A stretch of DNA of 64,000 nucleotides from Microbacterium hydrocarbonoxydans (GTDB lineage: Bacteria; Actinomycetota; Actinomycetes; Actinomycetales; Microbacteriaceae), in NCBI RefSeq assembly GCF_023715885.1, contig NZ_JAMBOY010000005.1, positions 186,001-250,000 of the forward strand, written 5' to 3'. The notes under the pieces are model-generated. The model worked only from the letters and a program-made list of their open reading frames with translations, did no database searches and had not been told where the DNA came from. Positions within the stretch are counted from its first letter, which is position 1, and each line of letters opens with the position of its first letter. A program made the translations under genes and the position numbers. Shown piece after piece: positions 43,027 to 52,758 of the stretch.

Positions 43027-43617
43027 ATGCGACTGACAGCCGACGCCGACCCGCAGCTGTGGATCCCCGTGACCGACTCCCTCGGGTGGAAGGGGCGCCG
43101 TCACCGCAAGGCCGCCATCAGGATGCTGCTCGGCCAGGCGAACGCCGCGCTCGGGGCGAGCGAGCGCCCCGGGTCCCGCTTCGGGGCGTGGGCGATGAGC
43201 CAGGCGGCGCCGATGCTCATGCGCCGAGCCGACGGCCGTGTTCTCGTGTGGACGTGGAAGGCGGATCCCGAGCTCGTCGTGGCGATGGCGACGGTGCAGG
43301 TGCTGACACCGGACGTCCGGATCGCCCGGGCGTCGATGCCGATGGACTACGACGACACGCAGTCGTTCTCGAGCCGGTGGCTGGGCGCCGGTGAGAAGCT
43401 CGTCGTCGCGATGCCGCCGTCGCCCGCGACACCGCCCTTCGCCACCTACACGTGGGACACGGGCACTCATCTCATCACCGTCACGGCGGTCTGCAGCGAC
43501 CGCGAGCGGTTCGGAACGCTCGACGGCTCGCTCGACGACCTCGCGCGCAGCGTGCGGATCGCGGACGAGCTCACCGGGGGCGAGTCGCCGGAGGTGCTCC
43601 GTCTCGGACCGGCGTGA
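43027..43617 (+). CDS. Hypothetical soluble protein
   Basis: The 196-residue protein has no signal peptide or membrane helix and no family that I recognise. Visible features are GWKGRRHRKAAIRMLLG near the N terminus and beta-rich central segments (VLVWTWKADPELVVAMATVQVL, FATYTWDTGTHLITVTAVCSD). TACCGT is exactly 6 nt before the ATG, supporting the start and a leaderless message. Confidence 0.65.
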   Translation: MRLTADADPQLWIPVTDSLGWKGRRHRKAAIRMLLGQANAALGASERPGSRFGAWAMSQAAPMLMRRADGRVLVWTWKADPELVVAMATVQVLTPDVRIARASMPMDYDDTQSFSSRWLGAGEKLVVAMPPSPATPPFATYTWDTGTHLITVTAVCSDRERFGTLDGSLDDLARSVRIADELTGGESPEVLRLGPA

Positions 43618-43666
43618 GCCGCTCGCATATCGTGAAGTAAGGTAATCATGTAGTAGACTCACGGAC

Positions 43667-44134
43667 ATGGAGCCGCTACTCGTCGACCGCCTGCTTCTCA
43701 TCGGCGAGTTGTTCCAGAAGGACATGGAGCGAGCGTTCGCCGGCACCGACCTCACCACGGCCCGCGTGCACCTGCTCTGGACGGTGCACCACAATGGCCC
43801 GTCCACGCAGCAGACGCTCGCCCGGTTGTGCGGGGTCTCGCCGCGGAACATCACCGGGCTCGTCGATGCCCTCGTGGGCTCGGAGCATGTGCGACGGACG
43901 CCGCATCCGAGCGATCGACGTGCGGTGCTCGTGGAACTCACGGAATCGGCGCGCGACCTCATGGCGCGGATGCAGCGGGAGCATGCCGAGCTGAACGAAT
44001 CGCTGTTGCGCGCCGTGGCCCCGGGCGATCGCGCGGCGGTCGCCCGGGGCCTCGCGGCGATCAGCTCCCACCTCGAGACGCTCGTCACGGACGCGGCGGC
44101 CGCTGAGGGATCTCGGGACGGAGGTGCGGGATGA
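43667..44134 (+). CDS. MarR family transcriptional regulator
   Basis: The 155-residue protein has the MarR winged helix: LLWTVHHNGPSTQQTLARLCGVSPRNITGLVDALVGSEHVRRTPHPSDRRAVLVELTESARDLM, with the DRR wing motif near residues 83-86. Ligand and targets are unknown. TAGACT lies 7 nt before the ATG. Its stop overlaps the ATG of the following membrane gene (ATGA), so they form a two-gene operon that it may autoregulate. Confidence 0.9.
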   Translation: MEPLLVDRLLLIGELFQKDMERAFAGTDLTTARVHLLWTVHHNGPSTQQTLARLCGVSPRNITGLVDALVGSEHVRRTPHPSDRRAVLVELTESARDLMARMQREHAELNESLLRAVAPGDRAAVARGLAAISSHLETLVTDAAAAEGSRDGGAG

Positions 44135-44787
44135 CCTCGCACGCCTCGCAGCTGACTCCGCCCACTCGGCTCGCCCGCGTCGGCATCCTGCTGCGTCGTG
44201 CGCTCATCAGCGAGATCCGGGTGTACACGAGTATCGCTCGCGCCGTCGCCCGCCGTCCGGCGATCGCGCCTGGCGCGACCGGGGTGGCGTTCCATCGCCC
44301 GGTGTTGACCCTGCTGTTCATCTTCATCGGATTGTCGGCGGTGGAGATCCCGATCATCGACCTGATCGTCCACCAGTGGCCGGCGGTGCGCATCACGATG
44401 CTGGTCCTCGGGATCTGGGGCGTCACCTGGATGCTGGGACTGCTCTGCGCGATGCTGATGCGACCGCACACGGTCGGTCCGGAGGGGGTTCGCGTGCGGG
44501 GCGGCCTGGAACTCGTCGTACTCCTGCGCTGGGACGACATCCGATCGGTGGCGATCTCGCGTCGCGTGGATGAGCCGAAGCAGCCCCGAGTGATCGGAAC
44601 GGAGTACGCCGAGCGCGTGCAGTCGGAGACCAACATCGAGATCGAGTTGGAGCGAGAGGTGGCGATCCGTCTTCCCGGCGCACACCCTCGCGGCGGAATC
44701 CATTCCGTCGATCGTGTGCGGCTGTGGGCGGACGACCCGAAGCTCTTCCTCGACGCAGCCCGGCCCTTCCTGCTCGAAGCATCCTGA
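44131..44787 (+). CDS. Two-helix membrane protein coupled to the MarR gene
   Basis: The 218-residue protein has a basic N-terminal part, two adjacent membrane helices (about residues 54-78 and 86-108) and a C-terminal soluble beta-rich region (VGPEGVRVRGGLELVVLLRWDDIRSVAISR), which looks like a bacterial PH-like domain, though this is a weak call. ATGA overlap with the MarR gene. No family name is certain; it may be the regulated partner of the MarR protein. Confidence 0.65.
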   Translation: MTSHASQLTPPTRLARVGILLRRALISEIRVYTSIARAVARRPAIAPGATGVAFHRPVLTLLFIFIGLSAVEIPIIDLIVHQWPAVRITMLVLGIWGVTWMLGLLCAMLMRPHTVGPEGVRVRGGLELVVLLRWDDIRSVAISRRVDEPKQPRVIGTEYAERVQSETNIEIELEREVAIRLPGAHPRGGIHSVDRVRLWADDPKLFLDAARPFLLEAS

Positions 44788-44816
44788 CGACAAGACGAGT
44801 GGCCGGCGCACACGCA

Positions 44817-46322
44817 TCATGCCGACCTGGCCAGTGGTGGAGCGCTGTGGGTGGGGGTGTGCCATCGTCGGGTGGGGTCCCACCAGGCGGGTCCGCGGAC
44901 CTGGGGGACGCCGTTGTTCATGCGGATCTCCCACCCGGAGGTGGGGAGGGAGCGGTGGTGCCACCAGCACAACGGGACGCCGTTGTCGGTGGAGGTCGGC
45001 CCGCCGCGGGCGTGTTCGGTGACGTGGTGGATCTCGCACCACGCCGCCGGAACATGACAGCCGGGGATGAGGCATTCGGTGTCGCGGGCGATGATCGCCC
45101 GCCGCTGATGCACGGTGAACACCCGGTCCGTGACGGTGATCCCCACGATCCTTCCCTGATCGACCACCACCCGTTGGATCACCCCGGAGCACGCCGTGTG
45201 CGCGGCCGCCGTGGTGGGGATCGTGGCATCCGACCCGGGCAGCCGCGCCCGCCCGGTGTTCCCCGCTAGGTCTGTCGCATCGACCGTCACGACCAGCGTC
45301 GGCGCGGCCCCACCCAGGGACGGCATGTCCTGGTGTCGGGCCGCGATCCCCACCGCCGCCGCGAACGCGTCATGACGTCTCTGGGCGTGCGTGCGGGAAT
45401 CGACCACCGCACGCGGATCAGAGTTCCACGGATCCAGCGGGACGGCATCACCCGACTCGGCACCAGCACCATTCGCCGTGTTCCCGTCCTCGCCCGGCGA
45501 CGGGGTGAACCTCACCCCGGTCGGGTGGGGTGGGCCGTCGACTTTCGGGTTGAGCATCGCATCCAGTACCGCCTGCAGCTGCGCTGCCGCATCCGGGAGC
45601 AGGTGCCCGGTGATCCGGTGCAGACCCTGGTGCAGGCGCCCGATCGTCAGGCCGCGACGCTGGAGTGCGTACTGGTCGTCCAGCTCGGGGCCGTCCGGGT
45701 CCAACACCACCGCGATCTGCTGCGCCACCCGCCCCAGATCCTCCGGCAACACCCCCGGACCCCGCGCCGGTTCCCCCGACACACCTGTGCTCTCATCGTC
45801 CTCGTCTTCGAGGTCACCAGCGTCGTCCTCGTCGTGACGGCCGCGGGCGGTATCGGCGAGGAACGCATCCGCCGCCAACCGCTCTTCCGCCCCGATCCGG
45901 TCATGAATCCGCTCCACCGGGCCCGTCGCCGCCACCACCCCCGCCACCCCGATCACCCCGTCCAACAGGGCGTCCCGCACCGCCGGCCACCGCGCCGGCA
46001 ACCACTCCCCCGACACCAGGCTCGACTCCCGCCGCACCAGCCCCGCCGCCTTCACCACCCGCCCCGCACCGGCCCCATCGACCAGCAGGGCGCGCTGCAC
46101 CAACTCCTGCGCGCTGCGACACCCCGCCCCGTGCGCAAGATCGACCGGGTTCGTCGACCCGAGCGTCTCCACCACCACCGCCTCCACCCGCCGCAACACC
46201 GCACCCGCCGCCTGCAACACCCGCACCCGATCCGTGTCAGACAACCCCGCCAGGGTGTCGTCGGACAGCACCGCATCCAGGTCGCACGCGACCTGAGCGA
46301 GTACGTCGGCGGGGTGGGTCAT
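44817..46322 (-). CDS. DUF222 / HNH endonuclease (13E12 repeat family type)
   Basis: The 501-residue protein has an N-terminal DUF222 helical region (about residues 1-330) with an acidic insert HDEDDAGDLEDEDDESTG near residue 170, and a C-terminal HNH domain: ECLIPGCHVPAAWCEIHHV then GGPTSTDNGVPLCWWHHRSLP, giving two Cys pairs and the H-N-H residues. Proteins of this type are multi-copy in mycobacteria and Microbacteriaceae and are presumed nucleases. ATG 46322 is chosen; an in-frame ATG at 46406 would add 28 residues. A REP-like array lies just upstream. Confidence 0.87.
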   Translation of the reverse strand: MTHPADVLAQVACDLDAVLSDDTLAGLSDTDRVRVLQAAGAVLRRVEAVVVETLGSTNPVDLAHGAGCRSAQELVQRALLVDGAGAGRVVKAAGLVRRESSLVSGEWLPARWPAVRDALLDGVIGVAGVVAATGPVERIHDRIGAEERLAADAFLADTARGRHDEDDAGDLEDEDDESTGVSGEPARGPGVLPEDLGRVAQQIAVVLDPDGPELDDQYALQRRGLTIGRLHQGLHRITGHLLPDAAAQLQAVLDAMLNPKVDGPPHPTGVRFTPSPGEDGNTANGAGAESGDAVPLDPWNSDPRAVVDSRTHAQRRHDAFAAAVGIAARHQDMPSLGGAAPTLVVTVDATDLAGNTGRARLPGSDATIPTTAAAHTACSGVIQRVVVDQGRIVGITVTDRVFTVHQRRAIIARDTECLIPGCHVPAAWCEIHHVTEHARGGPTSTDNGVPLCWWHHRSLPTSGWEIRMNNGVPQVRGPAWWDPTRRWHTPTHSAPPLARSA

Positions 46323-46464
46323 ACCCTCATCCAACCCCGGGCCACCGACATTCACGCGGGTGAAACCACCAGAAACGGACCAGGTCAGAGGCGTATTCCA
46401 AAACACCGGAACACGGTGCGAACGGCGAGGGGAGAAGGCCTCAACGAACCAGAGACCTCACCGC

Positions 46465-46650
46465 GTTTCGTCTCGCTCCGCTCGCTCAACGACCCGACAC
46501 GAAACCACATTTCGTCTCGCTCCGCTAGCCCAACGACCGATGGGGTGGGTTTCGTCTCGCTCCGCTCACTCAACGACCGGAACCCCACCACGTTTCGTCT
46601 CGCTCCGCTCGCTCAACGACCCTCGAAGGAGGTCCGTTCGCGCAACGACC
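46465..46650 (-). repeat. REP-like tandem array upstream of the DUF222-HNH gene
   Basis: Four 30-bp copies of GTTTCGTCTCGC+TCCGCTCGCTCAACGACC occur at 46465-46494, 46509-46538, 46549-46578 and 46592-46621, spaced 40-44 bp, with 10-14 bp of unrelated sequence between them. A partial fifth copy (CGTTCGCGCAACGACC) is at 46635-46650. Copies 2 and 3 carry substitutions. The region from 46323 to 46685 has no other gene that I can support. Confidence 0.85.
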
Positions 46651-46685
46651 CGGGATCGGAGCAACAACGGAGGGTAGACCTCGGG

Positions 46686-47096
46686 CTAGGCGAGTCCGCG
46701 CTCGTCGAGCCACCGCTTCGCCACCAGCACCGGGGCCCGCACGAGCCAGGCGTCGGCGATGAGCTCCGCGAGGCGGTCGCGATCGATCGCATCCAGCCGC
46801 ACGAGAAGCCCGGAGTAGCCGTCGAAATGCGGGATCGAGAAGAGGATGCCGGGCTCGGCCGCGAGTAAAGCCTCTTTCTCCGCCAGACTGCCGACCCGCA
46901 CGGCGAGCACCGGGCCCTCCGGCCACGCGGCTCCGAGCGCGGCAAGCTGCCGCAGGTCGGCCGCGCGGGGACCACGGATCCACGCGATCTGGCCGCTCGA
47001 CAACCGCCACGCCGGCTCCCCGGTGTGGCCGCCCACCCGCTCGGTCACACCGGGGAGCGCGAGCGCGATCGCTCGCACGTCGTCGATGGTCGCCAT
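46686..47096 (-). CDS. MmcQ/YjbR family protein
   Basis: The 136-residue protein begins MATIDDVRAIALALPGVTERVGGHTGEPAWRL and ends DAWLVRAPVLVAKRWLDERGL, the YjbR/MmcQ pattern (double-wing DNA-binding-like fold). The family is often annotated as DNA-binding but has no proven role. An upstream in-frame ATG (47129) would add 11 residues; 47096 matches the usual start. Possibly alone; a GC hairpin separates it from the GH38 gene. Confidence 0.85.
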   Translation of the reverse strand: MATIDDVRAIALALPGVTERVGGHTGEPAWRLSSGQIAWIRGPRAADLRQLAALGAAWPEGPVLAVRVGSLAEKEALLAAEPGILFSIPHFDGYSGLLVRLDAIDRDRLAELIADAWLVRAPVLVAKRWLDERGLA

Positions 47097-47145
47097 GTCG
47101 CCATCGTCCTCCCGCAGAGCGGTCGCCACAACAGCCCGTCACACA

Positions 47146-47174
47146 CGCACGCGTGAAGCTCACACACGCGTGCG
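47146..47174. terminator. Terminator hairpin downstream of the GH38 gene
   Basis: CGCACGCGTG pairs perfectly with CACGCGTGCG across a 9-nt loop, 11 bp beyond the GH38 stop. It separates the mannosidase transcript from the YjbR gene on the same strand. Confidence 0.65.
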
Positions 47175-47184
47175 GGGAGACGGC

Positions 47185-50184
47185 TCAGCGCGCGATGCGC
47201 AGCGTCCGCACCTCGAACGGTCGCAGCGACAGCTCGCCACCCACGCGAGCATCCTCCAGCGGATCCTCGATGAGCGACACCTCGCGGATCTCAGCGTGCT
47301 CGAACCCGACGGTCAGCGACCCCGTCGTTCGGCGACCCAGCGCCTCGTAGAGCCGAACGATCACGTCGCCCGACCCGTCGTCGGCGAGTTTGACGCCCGA
47401 GACGACGATGCCCTCTCCCTGCACCGACACGAGCGGCTCCACCTCGCGCGCACCGCGCACGACCGTCGGCACGGAGTTCAGCGCGATGCCCTCAGCGGTG
47501 GCGATCTCGGCATCCGCTCCGATCACGAACCCGATCTCGATCTGATGCGGCCCGTGATCCGTGTCGGGATCCGGGAACCGCGGCGCCCGCAACAGCGACA
47601 GGCGCACGGTCGTGGTGACGGCATCACCCTCGACATCGCGCGACGTGTCGTAACCGTAGATCGAGTCGTTGACGAGCGCGACCCCGAAGTCCTGCTCGCG
47701 CACGAGCACGAAACGGTGCATCGACGCCTCGAACTTCGCAGCCTCCCAGCTGGTGTTCGTGTGTGTGACGCGCGCCTGGTAGCCGAACTGCGTCTCGGCC
47801 TCGGTGTGCGACGCCTGCACGTCGAGCGGGAAGGCGAGCTTCAGCAGCTTCTCGGTCTCGTGCCAGTCGACATCGTTGCGCAGGTGCACGGTGCGCGACC
47901 CCGGGGCCAGCACGATGGTCTGCTCGATGCGGGACTGCGAGAACTCGCGCACCACCCGCACCACGGCTGCGCCGTCGACGACGGACGCCGAGATCGACGC
48001 CGCCTCGGTCAGGTCGGTGACGCTGTTGCGGTAGTAGCGGTCGATGTCCCACGCGTCCCACATGTTGGGGAAGTCCTGGTGCAGTTGGAAGAGGTTCGCG
48101 GCACGTCCCTCGGCGACGGCCTCTCGTCCTGTGGCCTTGTCGACCGCCGACACGATCAGGCCCTCACCCGATACGAGCACCGACACGAGGTCGTTCTCCA
48201 GGCGCCAGCCGCCGGCCTCCTCCGTGAGCGACGTCGGGGCGGCAACCGGTTCGGCGACCCAGGCCGCACCGAGCGCGCGACCCGAGCCTGCGCCGACGGA
48301 GCTCGGCGTGAACCGCAGCTCGCGATCGCCCTCGCCCGCGAGCGACCGCCGCGCGGCATCCGCGATGTCCTGCGCATCCGAGAGCACGCCGGTCAGCACC
48401 TCGACGGCCTCGCGATGCACCCAGGCGATCGAGGTGCCGGGGAGGATGTCGTGGAACTCGTGCAGCAGCACGGTCTCCCACAGCCGGTCGATCTCGCCCT
48501 TCGGGTACGCGGCGCCGGTGCGCACGGCATCCGTGGCCGCCCAGAGCTCCGCCTCGACGAGCGCGTGCTCCGCCCAGCGGTGCAGCGCCTTCGTCGCGTG
48601 CTGGCTGGTGAGCGTGCCGCGGTGCAGCTCGAGGTAGAGCTCGCCGACCCAGACCGCGGGGTTCGCGATCTCGGCGCGCGCCTTCTCGAAGAAGGAGTCA
48701 GGATGCTCCCACTCGACGCGCGCGCTGCCCTCGAGGTCGCGCAGGCGCTCAGCCTTGCCGGTCATCTCACGTGTCGTGCCGCCACCGCCGTCACCCCAGC
48801 CGACCGGGGCGATCGACCGCGACGAGACGCGGTTCTCCTTGAACTGACGGGAGGCCTTCGCGACCTCCATGCCGCTCAACTGCGAGTTGTAGGTGTCCAT
48901 CGACGGGAAGTGCGTGAACATCCGCGAGCCGTCGATGCCCTCCCACAGGAAGCTGTGGTGCGGGAACACGTTCTGCTGGTTCCAGGAGATCTTCTGCGTG
49001 AAGAACCACGCGAATCCGGCGCGACGCATGAGCTGCGGCAGCGCGGGCGAGTATCCGAAGCTGTCGGGGAGCCAGACGCCCCTCGATCGGATGCCGAACT
49101 CGCGCTCAAAGAATCGCTGACCGTATGCGAACTGACGCACCAGCGACTCGCCCGACGGCATGACGGTGTCGGACTCGACCCACATGCCGCCGAGCGGCAG
49201 GAAGCGCCCGTCTGCGACGGCGGCCTTGACGCGCTCCCACACCTCGGGGCGGTGCTGCTTGAGCCACGCGTACTGCTGCGCGCTCGACATGCCGTACTGG
49301 AACTCGGGCTGCTCCTCGATCAGCGAGGTCATCGACGAGGTCGTACGCGCGACCTTGCGGATCGTCTCGCGCACCGGCCACAGCCAGGCGGAGTCGATGT
49401 GCGCGTGGCCGATCGCCGAGATCTGGTGCGCGCTCGCCTCGGCCGGCGCGGCGAGGACGCCTTCGAGACGGGCGCGGGCGTCGGATGCCGTCTCTGCGAT
49501 GCGCTGCAGGTCGAGCACGTCGAGCGCGTCATCCATCGCCTGCAGGATGCGCATGCGCCGCGGCGATGTCGGCGCGAGTTCGGCCTGCAGCTCGTACAGC
49601 ACTTCGAGATCGAGGGAGAGGTCGAACACCTCCTGCTCGAAGACGGCCAGGTCCATCCGCCGCGAGCGGTACAGCCGCTCCTTCGAGGAGGTGCGGATGT
49701 CGCCCTCCTGCGTGGGCAGGAAGGGGTGGTAGTCGAGGAGCACCGGGTTCGCGGCCGCCTCGAGGTACAGCTCCACGGGCTCGTCGCCCCGGGCGGTCTG
49801 CGCGATCGGGACCCACTGGTTGCGCGGGTTGATGCTCTTCACGGGAGAGCCGTCGGGGCGGTAGACGAGCGCCTCGCACTGGAACCCGGGCATGTTGATG
49901 TCGAAACCGAGGTCGATCACGGCCTCGACCCGGCGGCCGGCCCACTCCGCCGGCACGCTGCCGGTGAGGCGGAACCAGGTGGTGCCCCAAGCCGGACCCC
50001 ACATCTCGCCGACCGCGGCCGGCTCGAAGTCGAGGGCGAGTCCCTCGGTCGGGGCGATCGGCTCCCCGGGCAGTTCGTGCTGTGCGATCTCCAGCGGCAC
50101 GGAGGCCGAGTGGATGGCGGGTCGGATCCGCTCTTCCAGGACGCGCTTGACGCGGCCGACGGTGAGCGAGGTGTCGTCATGCAT
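47185..50184 (-). CDS. GH38 alpha-mannosidase
   Basis: The 999-residue protein has the GH38 layout: an N-terminal beta domain, catalytic domain from about residue 250 with zinc ligands in IGHAHIDSAWLWPV (H260, D264... H262 region), nucleophile Asp374 in WLPDSFGYSPALP, the zinc His in LLHEFHDILPGTS (about residue 550) and C-terminal beta-sandwich domains. It has no signal peptide, so it acts on imported mannosides, cleaving alpha-1,2/1,3/1,6 linkages. It is divergent from the LacI gene with operator S1 between them, and belongs to the N-glycan locus. Confidence 0.93.
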   Translation of the reverse strand: MHDDTSLTVGRVKRVLEERIRPAIHSASVPLEIAQHELPGEPIAPTEGLALDFEPAAVGEMWGPAWGTTWFRLTGSVPAEWAGRRVEAVIDLGFDINMPGFQCEALVYRPDGSPVKSINPRNQWVPIAQTARGDEPVELYLEAAANPVLLDYHPFLPTQEGDIRTSSKERLYRSRRMDLAVFEQEVFDLSLDLEVLYELQAELAPTSPRRMRILQAMDDALDVLDLQRIAETASDARARLEGVLAAPAEASAHQISAIGHAHIDSAWLWPVRETIRKVARTTSSMTSLIEEQPEFQYGMSSAQQYAWLKQHRPEVWERVKAAVADGRFLPLGGMWVESDTVMPSGESLVRQFAYGQRFFEREFGIRSRGVWLPDSFGYSPALPQLMRRAGFAWFFTQKISWNQQNVFPHHSFLWEGIDGSRMFTHFPSMDTYNSQLSGMEVAKASRQFKENRVSSRSIAPVGWGDGGGGTTREMTGKAERLRDLEGSARVEWEHPDSFFEKARAEIANPAVWVGELYLELHRGTLTSQHATKALHRWAEHALVEAELWAATDAVRTGAAYPKGEIDRLWETVLLHEFHDILPGTSIAWVHREAVEVLTGVLSDAQDIADAARRSLAGEGDRELRFTPSSVGAGSGRALGAAWVAEPVAAPTSLTEEAGGWRLENDLVSVLVSGEGLIVSAVDKATGREAVAEGRAANLFQLHQDFPNMWDAWDIDRYYRNSVTDLTEAASISASVVDGAAVVRVVREFSQSRIEQTIVLAPGSRTVHLRNDVDWHETEKLLKLAFPLDVQASHTEAETQFGYQARVTHTNTSWEAAKFEASMHRFVLVREQDFGVALVNDSIYGYDTSRDVEGDAVTTTVRLSLLRAPRFPDPDTDHGPHQIEIGFVIGADAEIATAEGIALNSVPTVVRGAREVEPLVSVQGEGIVVSGVKLADDGSGDVIVRLYEALGRRTTGSLTVGFEHAEIREVSLIEDPLEDARVGGELSLRPFEVRTLRIAR

Positions 50185-50271
50185 TGGGTCAGTCTCCGAG
50201 CTCGACGGTGAGAGGGGGCGGGGTGACGGCGAGGGGGAATGCGCTGCCGTCCGACGATGCTATCGGATTTA

Positions 50272-50285
50272 CTAAAGCGATCTAG
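50272..50285. promoter_or_regulatory. LacI-type operator S1 (GH38 / lacI divergent region)
   Basis: CTAAAGCGATCTAG, centred on CG with 10 of 14 positions symmetric. It is 87 bp before the GH38 start and 67 bp before the lacI start. It matches three other sites in the locus (S2, S3, S4) to the consensus CTNAAGCGNTNTAG. Confidence 0.75.
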
Positions 50286-50352
50286 CATCCGTGTCCTTCC
50301 GGTGTCGCCACTTCTTCCTGCGGGCTAAACCGATCAAGTAGGGTGAGGGACT

Positions 50353-51384
50353 ATGAGCCCGGCGAAACGCGTCACGATCGCCGATATCGCGCGCATGGCC
50401 GGCGTCTCGCCCGGCGCGGTCTCGTTCGCCCTCAACGGCCGTCCGGGCGTGAGCGAGGAGACGCGGCAGCGCATCCTGGCGATCGTCGAGGAGAACGGCT
50501 GGCAGCCCAGCTCCGCGGCGCGTGCCCTCGTCGGCGCCCGCGCGAACACGGTCGGTTTCGCCCTCGCGCGCCCCGCCCGCTCCCTCGGCTCCGAGGCGTT
50601 CTTCACCGACCTCATCGCCGGCATCGAGTCGCGACTCTCCGAGAGCAAGGTCAGTCTGCAGCTGCGGCTCGTCAGCGGCATCGCGGAGGAGATGGAGGTG
50701 CACCGGCAGTGGCGCTCGTCCAATCAGGTCGACGGCATCATCCTCATCGACCCCCGCGACGACGACCCCCGCGGCGAGCGCATCACCGCTCTCGACGCCC
50801 GCGCCGTCATGATCGGCTCGAAGCCGTCGCCCGAGGGCGCGGTGCCCAGCGTGTGGATCGGCGACGACGCGGTGGCGGAATCCCTCTTCTCGTACCTCGC
50901 GGCTCTCGGCCACGAGCGCATCGCCTACGTGGCGGGGCCTGCCGAGCTCGAGCACACGCGACTGCGTGCCGAGGTGCTCGAGCGGATGACCGCCGACGGG
51001 ATCGCGGGCGAGGTCATCACGACCGACTTCTCCCCCGCGCGGTCGTCGGCCGTGACGCGCACACTCCTCGCCCGGCGGCAGCGCCCGACCGCGATCGTGT
51101 ACGACAACGACGTCATGGCCGTGGCCGGACTCCGGGTCGCCCAGGAGATGGGCCGCCGCGTGCCGCGCGATGTCTCGCTCGCGTCGTTCGACGACTCCGT
51201 CATCGCCGGGCTCATCAACCCGTCGATCACCGCGATGACGCGTGACACGTTCGAACTCGGCGAACGCGCCGCCACCCTGCTGCTGCAGCAGATCGAGGCG
51301 GGCGCGAACCTGCCGAGCGTCGAGGGGCCGACGCCGACGCTCACGGTGCGCGAGAGCACGGCTCCGCCGGCGCCCACGAACTGA
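50353..51384 (+). CDS. LacI family transcriptional regulator of the N-glycan locus
   Basis: The 343-residue protein has a LacI helix-turn-helix, VTIADIARMAGVSPGAVSFALNGRPGVSEETRQRIL (residues 7-43), a hinge helix PSSAARALVG, and a periplasmic-binding-like effector domain ending with VSLASFDDSVIAGLINPSITAMTRD. It most likely represses the surrounding mannosidase and importer genes until a mannose-containing oligosaccharide binds. Operators S1-S4 are the expected targets. TAGGGT is 8 nt before the ATG. It converges with the GH5 gene, 13 bp between stops. Confidence 0.92.
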   Translation: MSPAKRVTIADIARMAGVSPGAVSFALNGRPGVSEETRQRILAIVEENGWQPSSAARALVGARANTVGFALARPARSLGSEAFFTDLIAGIESRLSESKVSLQLRLVSGIAEEMEVHRQWRSSNQVDGIILIDPRDDDPRGERITALDARAVMIGSKPSPEGAVPSVWIGDDAVAESLFSYLAALGHERIAYVAGPAELEHTRLRAEVLERMTADGIAGEVITTDFSPARSSAVTRTLLARRQRPTAIVYDNDVMAVAGLRVAQEMGRRVPRDVSLASFDDSVIAGLINPSITAMTRDTFELGERAATLLLQQIEAGANLPSVEGPTPTLTVRESTAPPAPTN

Positions 51385-51397
51385 CCGGGCGATCGCC

Positions 51398-52708
51398 TCA
51401 GGCCTGCACGACGGTGTTCACCGAGCCGTAGCGCTCCACCCCGCTCGCGGCGAGATCGGGACGGATCAGATGCCGGATGCCGCGGGCGTCGAGCGCCGCC
51501 GCATCGAGTGCGTCGACCGACGTGACCAGAGCGGGGTCCAGTCCGCTCGTGCAGGCGTCCACCCACGCCTGGAACACCGCGCCGCCGGGGCTGAGGGCGG
51601 CCCTGCTCACCGGCACCTCGCGTTCGTCGACCTCGACGACGATCGCGGTGTCGCGCGTCGGCGCCGCGGTGCGCCGGCGCAGCTCGGGGATGAGCTCGGC
51701 GAGGCGACGGCCGATCGGCTTCGCCGCGCCCGCCTGATCGACGAGTCCGAGGGAGTACTCCAGCTCGGGGAAGTCGCCGAGCTCGCGGCTCACGTCGTGC
51801 GAGCACCACCAGGTGATGCCCCACAGGTTCTCGGTGCGCGCCGCCGAGCGCACCGTCGCCTCGAGGAACCCGGGCATCTCGTCGTCTGCCAGACAGTTCG
51901 AGGGCGCCCCGACCTCCTGCAGCCAGATCGGTCGATCGCCGTCGGTCGCGAACGCGCGGGAGAGCTCGATGAGGTATTCCGCGTGCCGGTCGGAGGCCAC
52001 GGATCGCCCGCCGTACCGCTGCGCGGTGCCGTTGAAGATCCAGGAGTGGATGGTCGTCATGGCGCCGAGGCGCGACGCGTGCGCAGGCGTGAAGCCGTGC
52101 CCGTCCATGTACCAGACGGCGTCGTACTCGCTGTGCACATGCGGCAGGCCGGGGGCCGCCTGCTCGGCGGCCGACAGCAGGGCCTCGATCCATCCCCCCG
52201 CCTCGTCCTGCGTCACCGGCCAGGGCGACGGGTGGGTATGCGCGGAGAACTGGTTGACCTCGTTGCCGAGGGTCAACCCGAGGAAGTTGGGGGCGTCGCC
52301 GAGCGCACGACCCAGGCGGTCGACGAGCGCGACCTGACCGTCGAGCGCCCTGGCGTCGGTGAACATGTTCTTGTCGTGCCACGTGAACAGCCACGACGGC
52401 ACGAAGTCGAAGCTCGACAGGTGCCCCTGGATGACGTCGACGCTCGCGTCCATCCCGAACTCCGCGGCGATGTCGACCATCGCCCGCACGTCGTCGACGG
52501 CCTTGGCGCGGATGAACGTGCGGTTCGGCTGCAGCACCGTCCACAGCGGGAACACCCGGACGTGATCCAGCCCGAGCTCGGCGAGCGCCGCGAAGTCGCG
52601 ACGCACGTCGTCGGGGGTGAAGTCCAGCCAGGAGTGCATCCAGTCCTTCGACGGCGTGTAATTCGCCCCGAACCTCAGGGGAGCATCGAGGGCGCCGCGC
52701 TGCGTCAT
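51398..52708 (-). CDS. GH5-like glycoside hydrolase, probable beta-mannosidase (GH5_18 type)
   Basis: The 436-residue protein begins [20 protein letters not shown] and has a clan-A barrel: acid/base Glu150 in [10 protein letters not shown] and nucleophile Glu265 in IWLQEVGAP. There is no signal peptide, so it is intracellular. GH5 subfamily 18 members from bifidobacteria hydrolyse Man-beta-1,4-GlcNAc of the N-glycan core; subfamily membership here is inferred from sequence character and neighbours. Starts at ATG 52708 with GAAAGG upstream. Operator S3 overlaps its promoter, divergent from the importer operon. Confidence 0.8.
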   Translation of the reverse strand: MTQRGALDAPLRFGANYTPSKDWMHSWLDFTPDDVRRDFAALAELGLDHVRVFPLWTVLQPNRTFIRAKAVDDVRAMVDIAAEFGMDASVDVIQGHLSSFDFVPSWLFTWHDKNMFTDARALDGQVALVDRLGRALGDAPNFLGLTLGNEVNQFSAHTHPSPWPVTQDEAGGWIEALLSAAEQAAPGLPHVHSEYDAVWYMDGHGFTPAHASRLGAMTTIHSWIFNGTAQRYGGRSVASDRHAEYLIELSRAFATDGDRPIWLQEVGAPSNCLADDEMPGFLEATVRSAARTENLWGITWWCSHDVSRELGDFPELEYSLGLVDQAGAAKPIGRRLAELIPELRRRTAAPTRDTAIVVEVDEREVPVSRAALSPGGAVFQAWVDACTSGLDPALVTSVDALDAAALDARGIRHLIRPDLAASGVERYGSVNTVVQA

Positions 52709-52758
52709 GAATCCGGACCTTTCCGACGGTGTCCTCCGGCGAGGACGGGATCGGACCA

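Noticed and set aside
46465..46650. Possible CRISPR array
   Set aside because: Repeats are imperfect, the intervening segments are only 10-14 bp, there are four copies plus a fragment, and no cas genes are near. A REP-like array fits better.
44817..46650. Insertion sequence or prophage remnant around the DUF222-HNH gene
   Set aside because: No transposase, integrase, terminal inverted repeats or target duplications were seen.
46846..50211. A 1121-residue open frame on the plus strand across GH38
   Set aside because: It is antisense to the GH38 gene, with low-complexity Arg/His/Leu-rich sequence. GH38 on the other strand has all expected catalytic residues.
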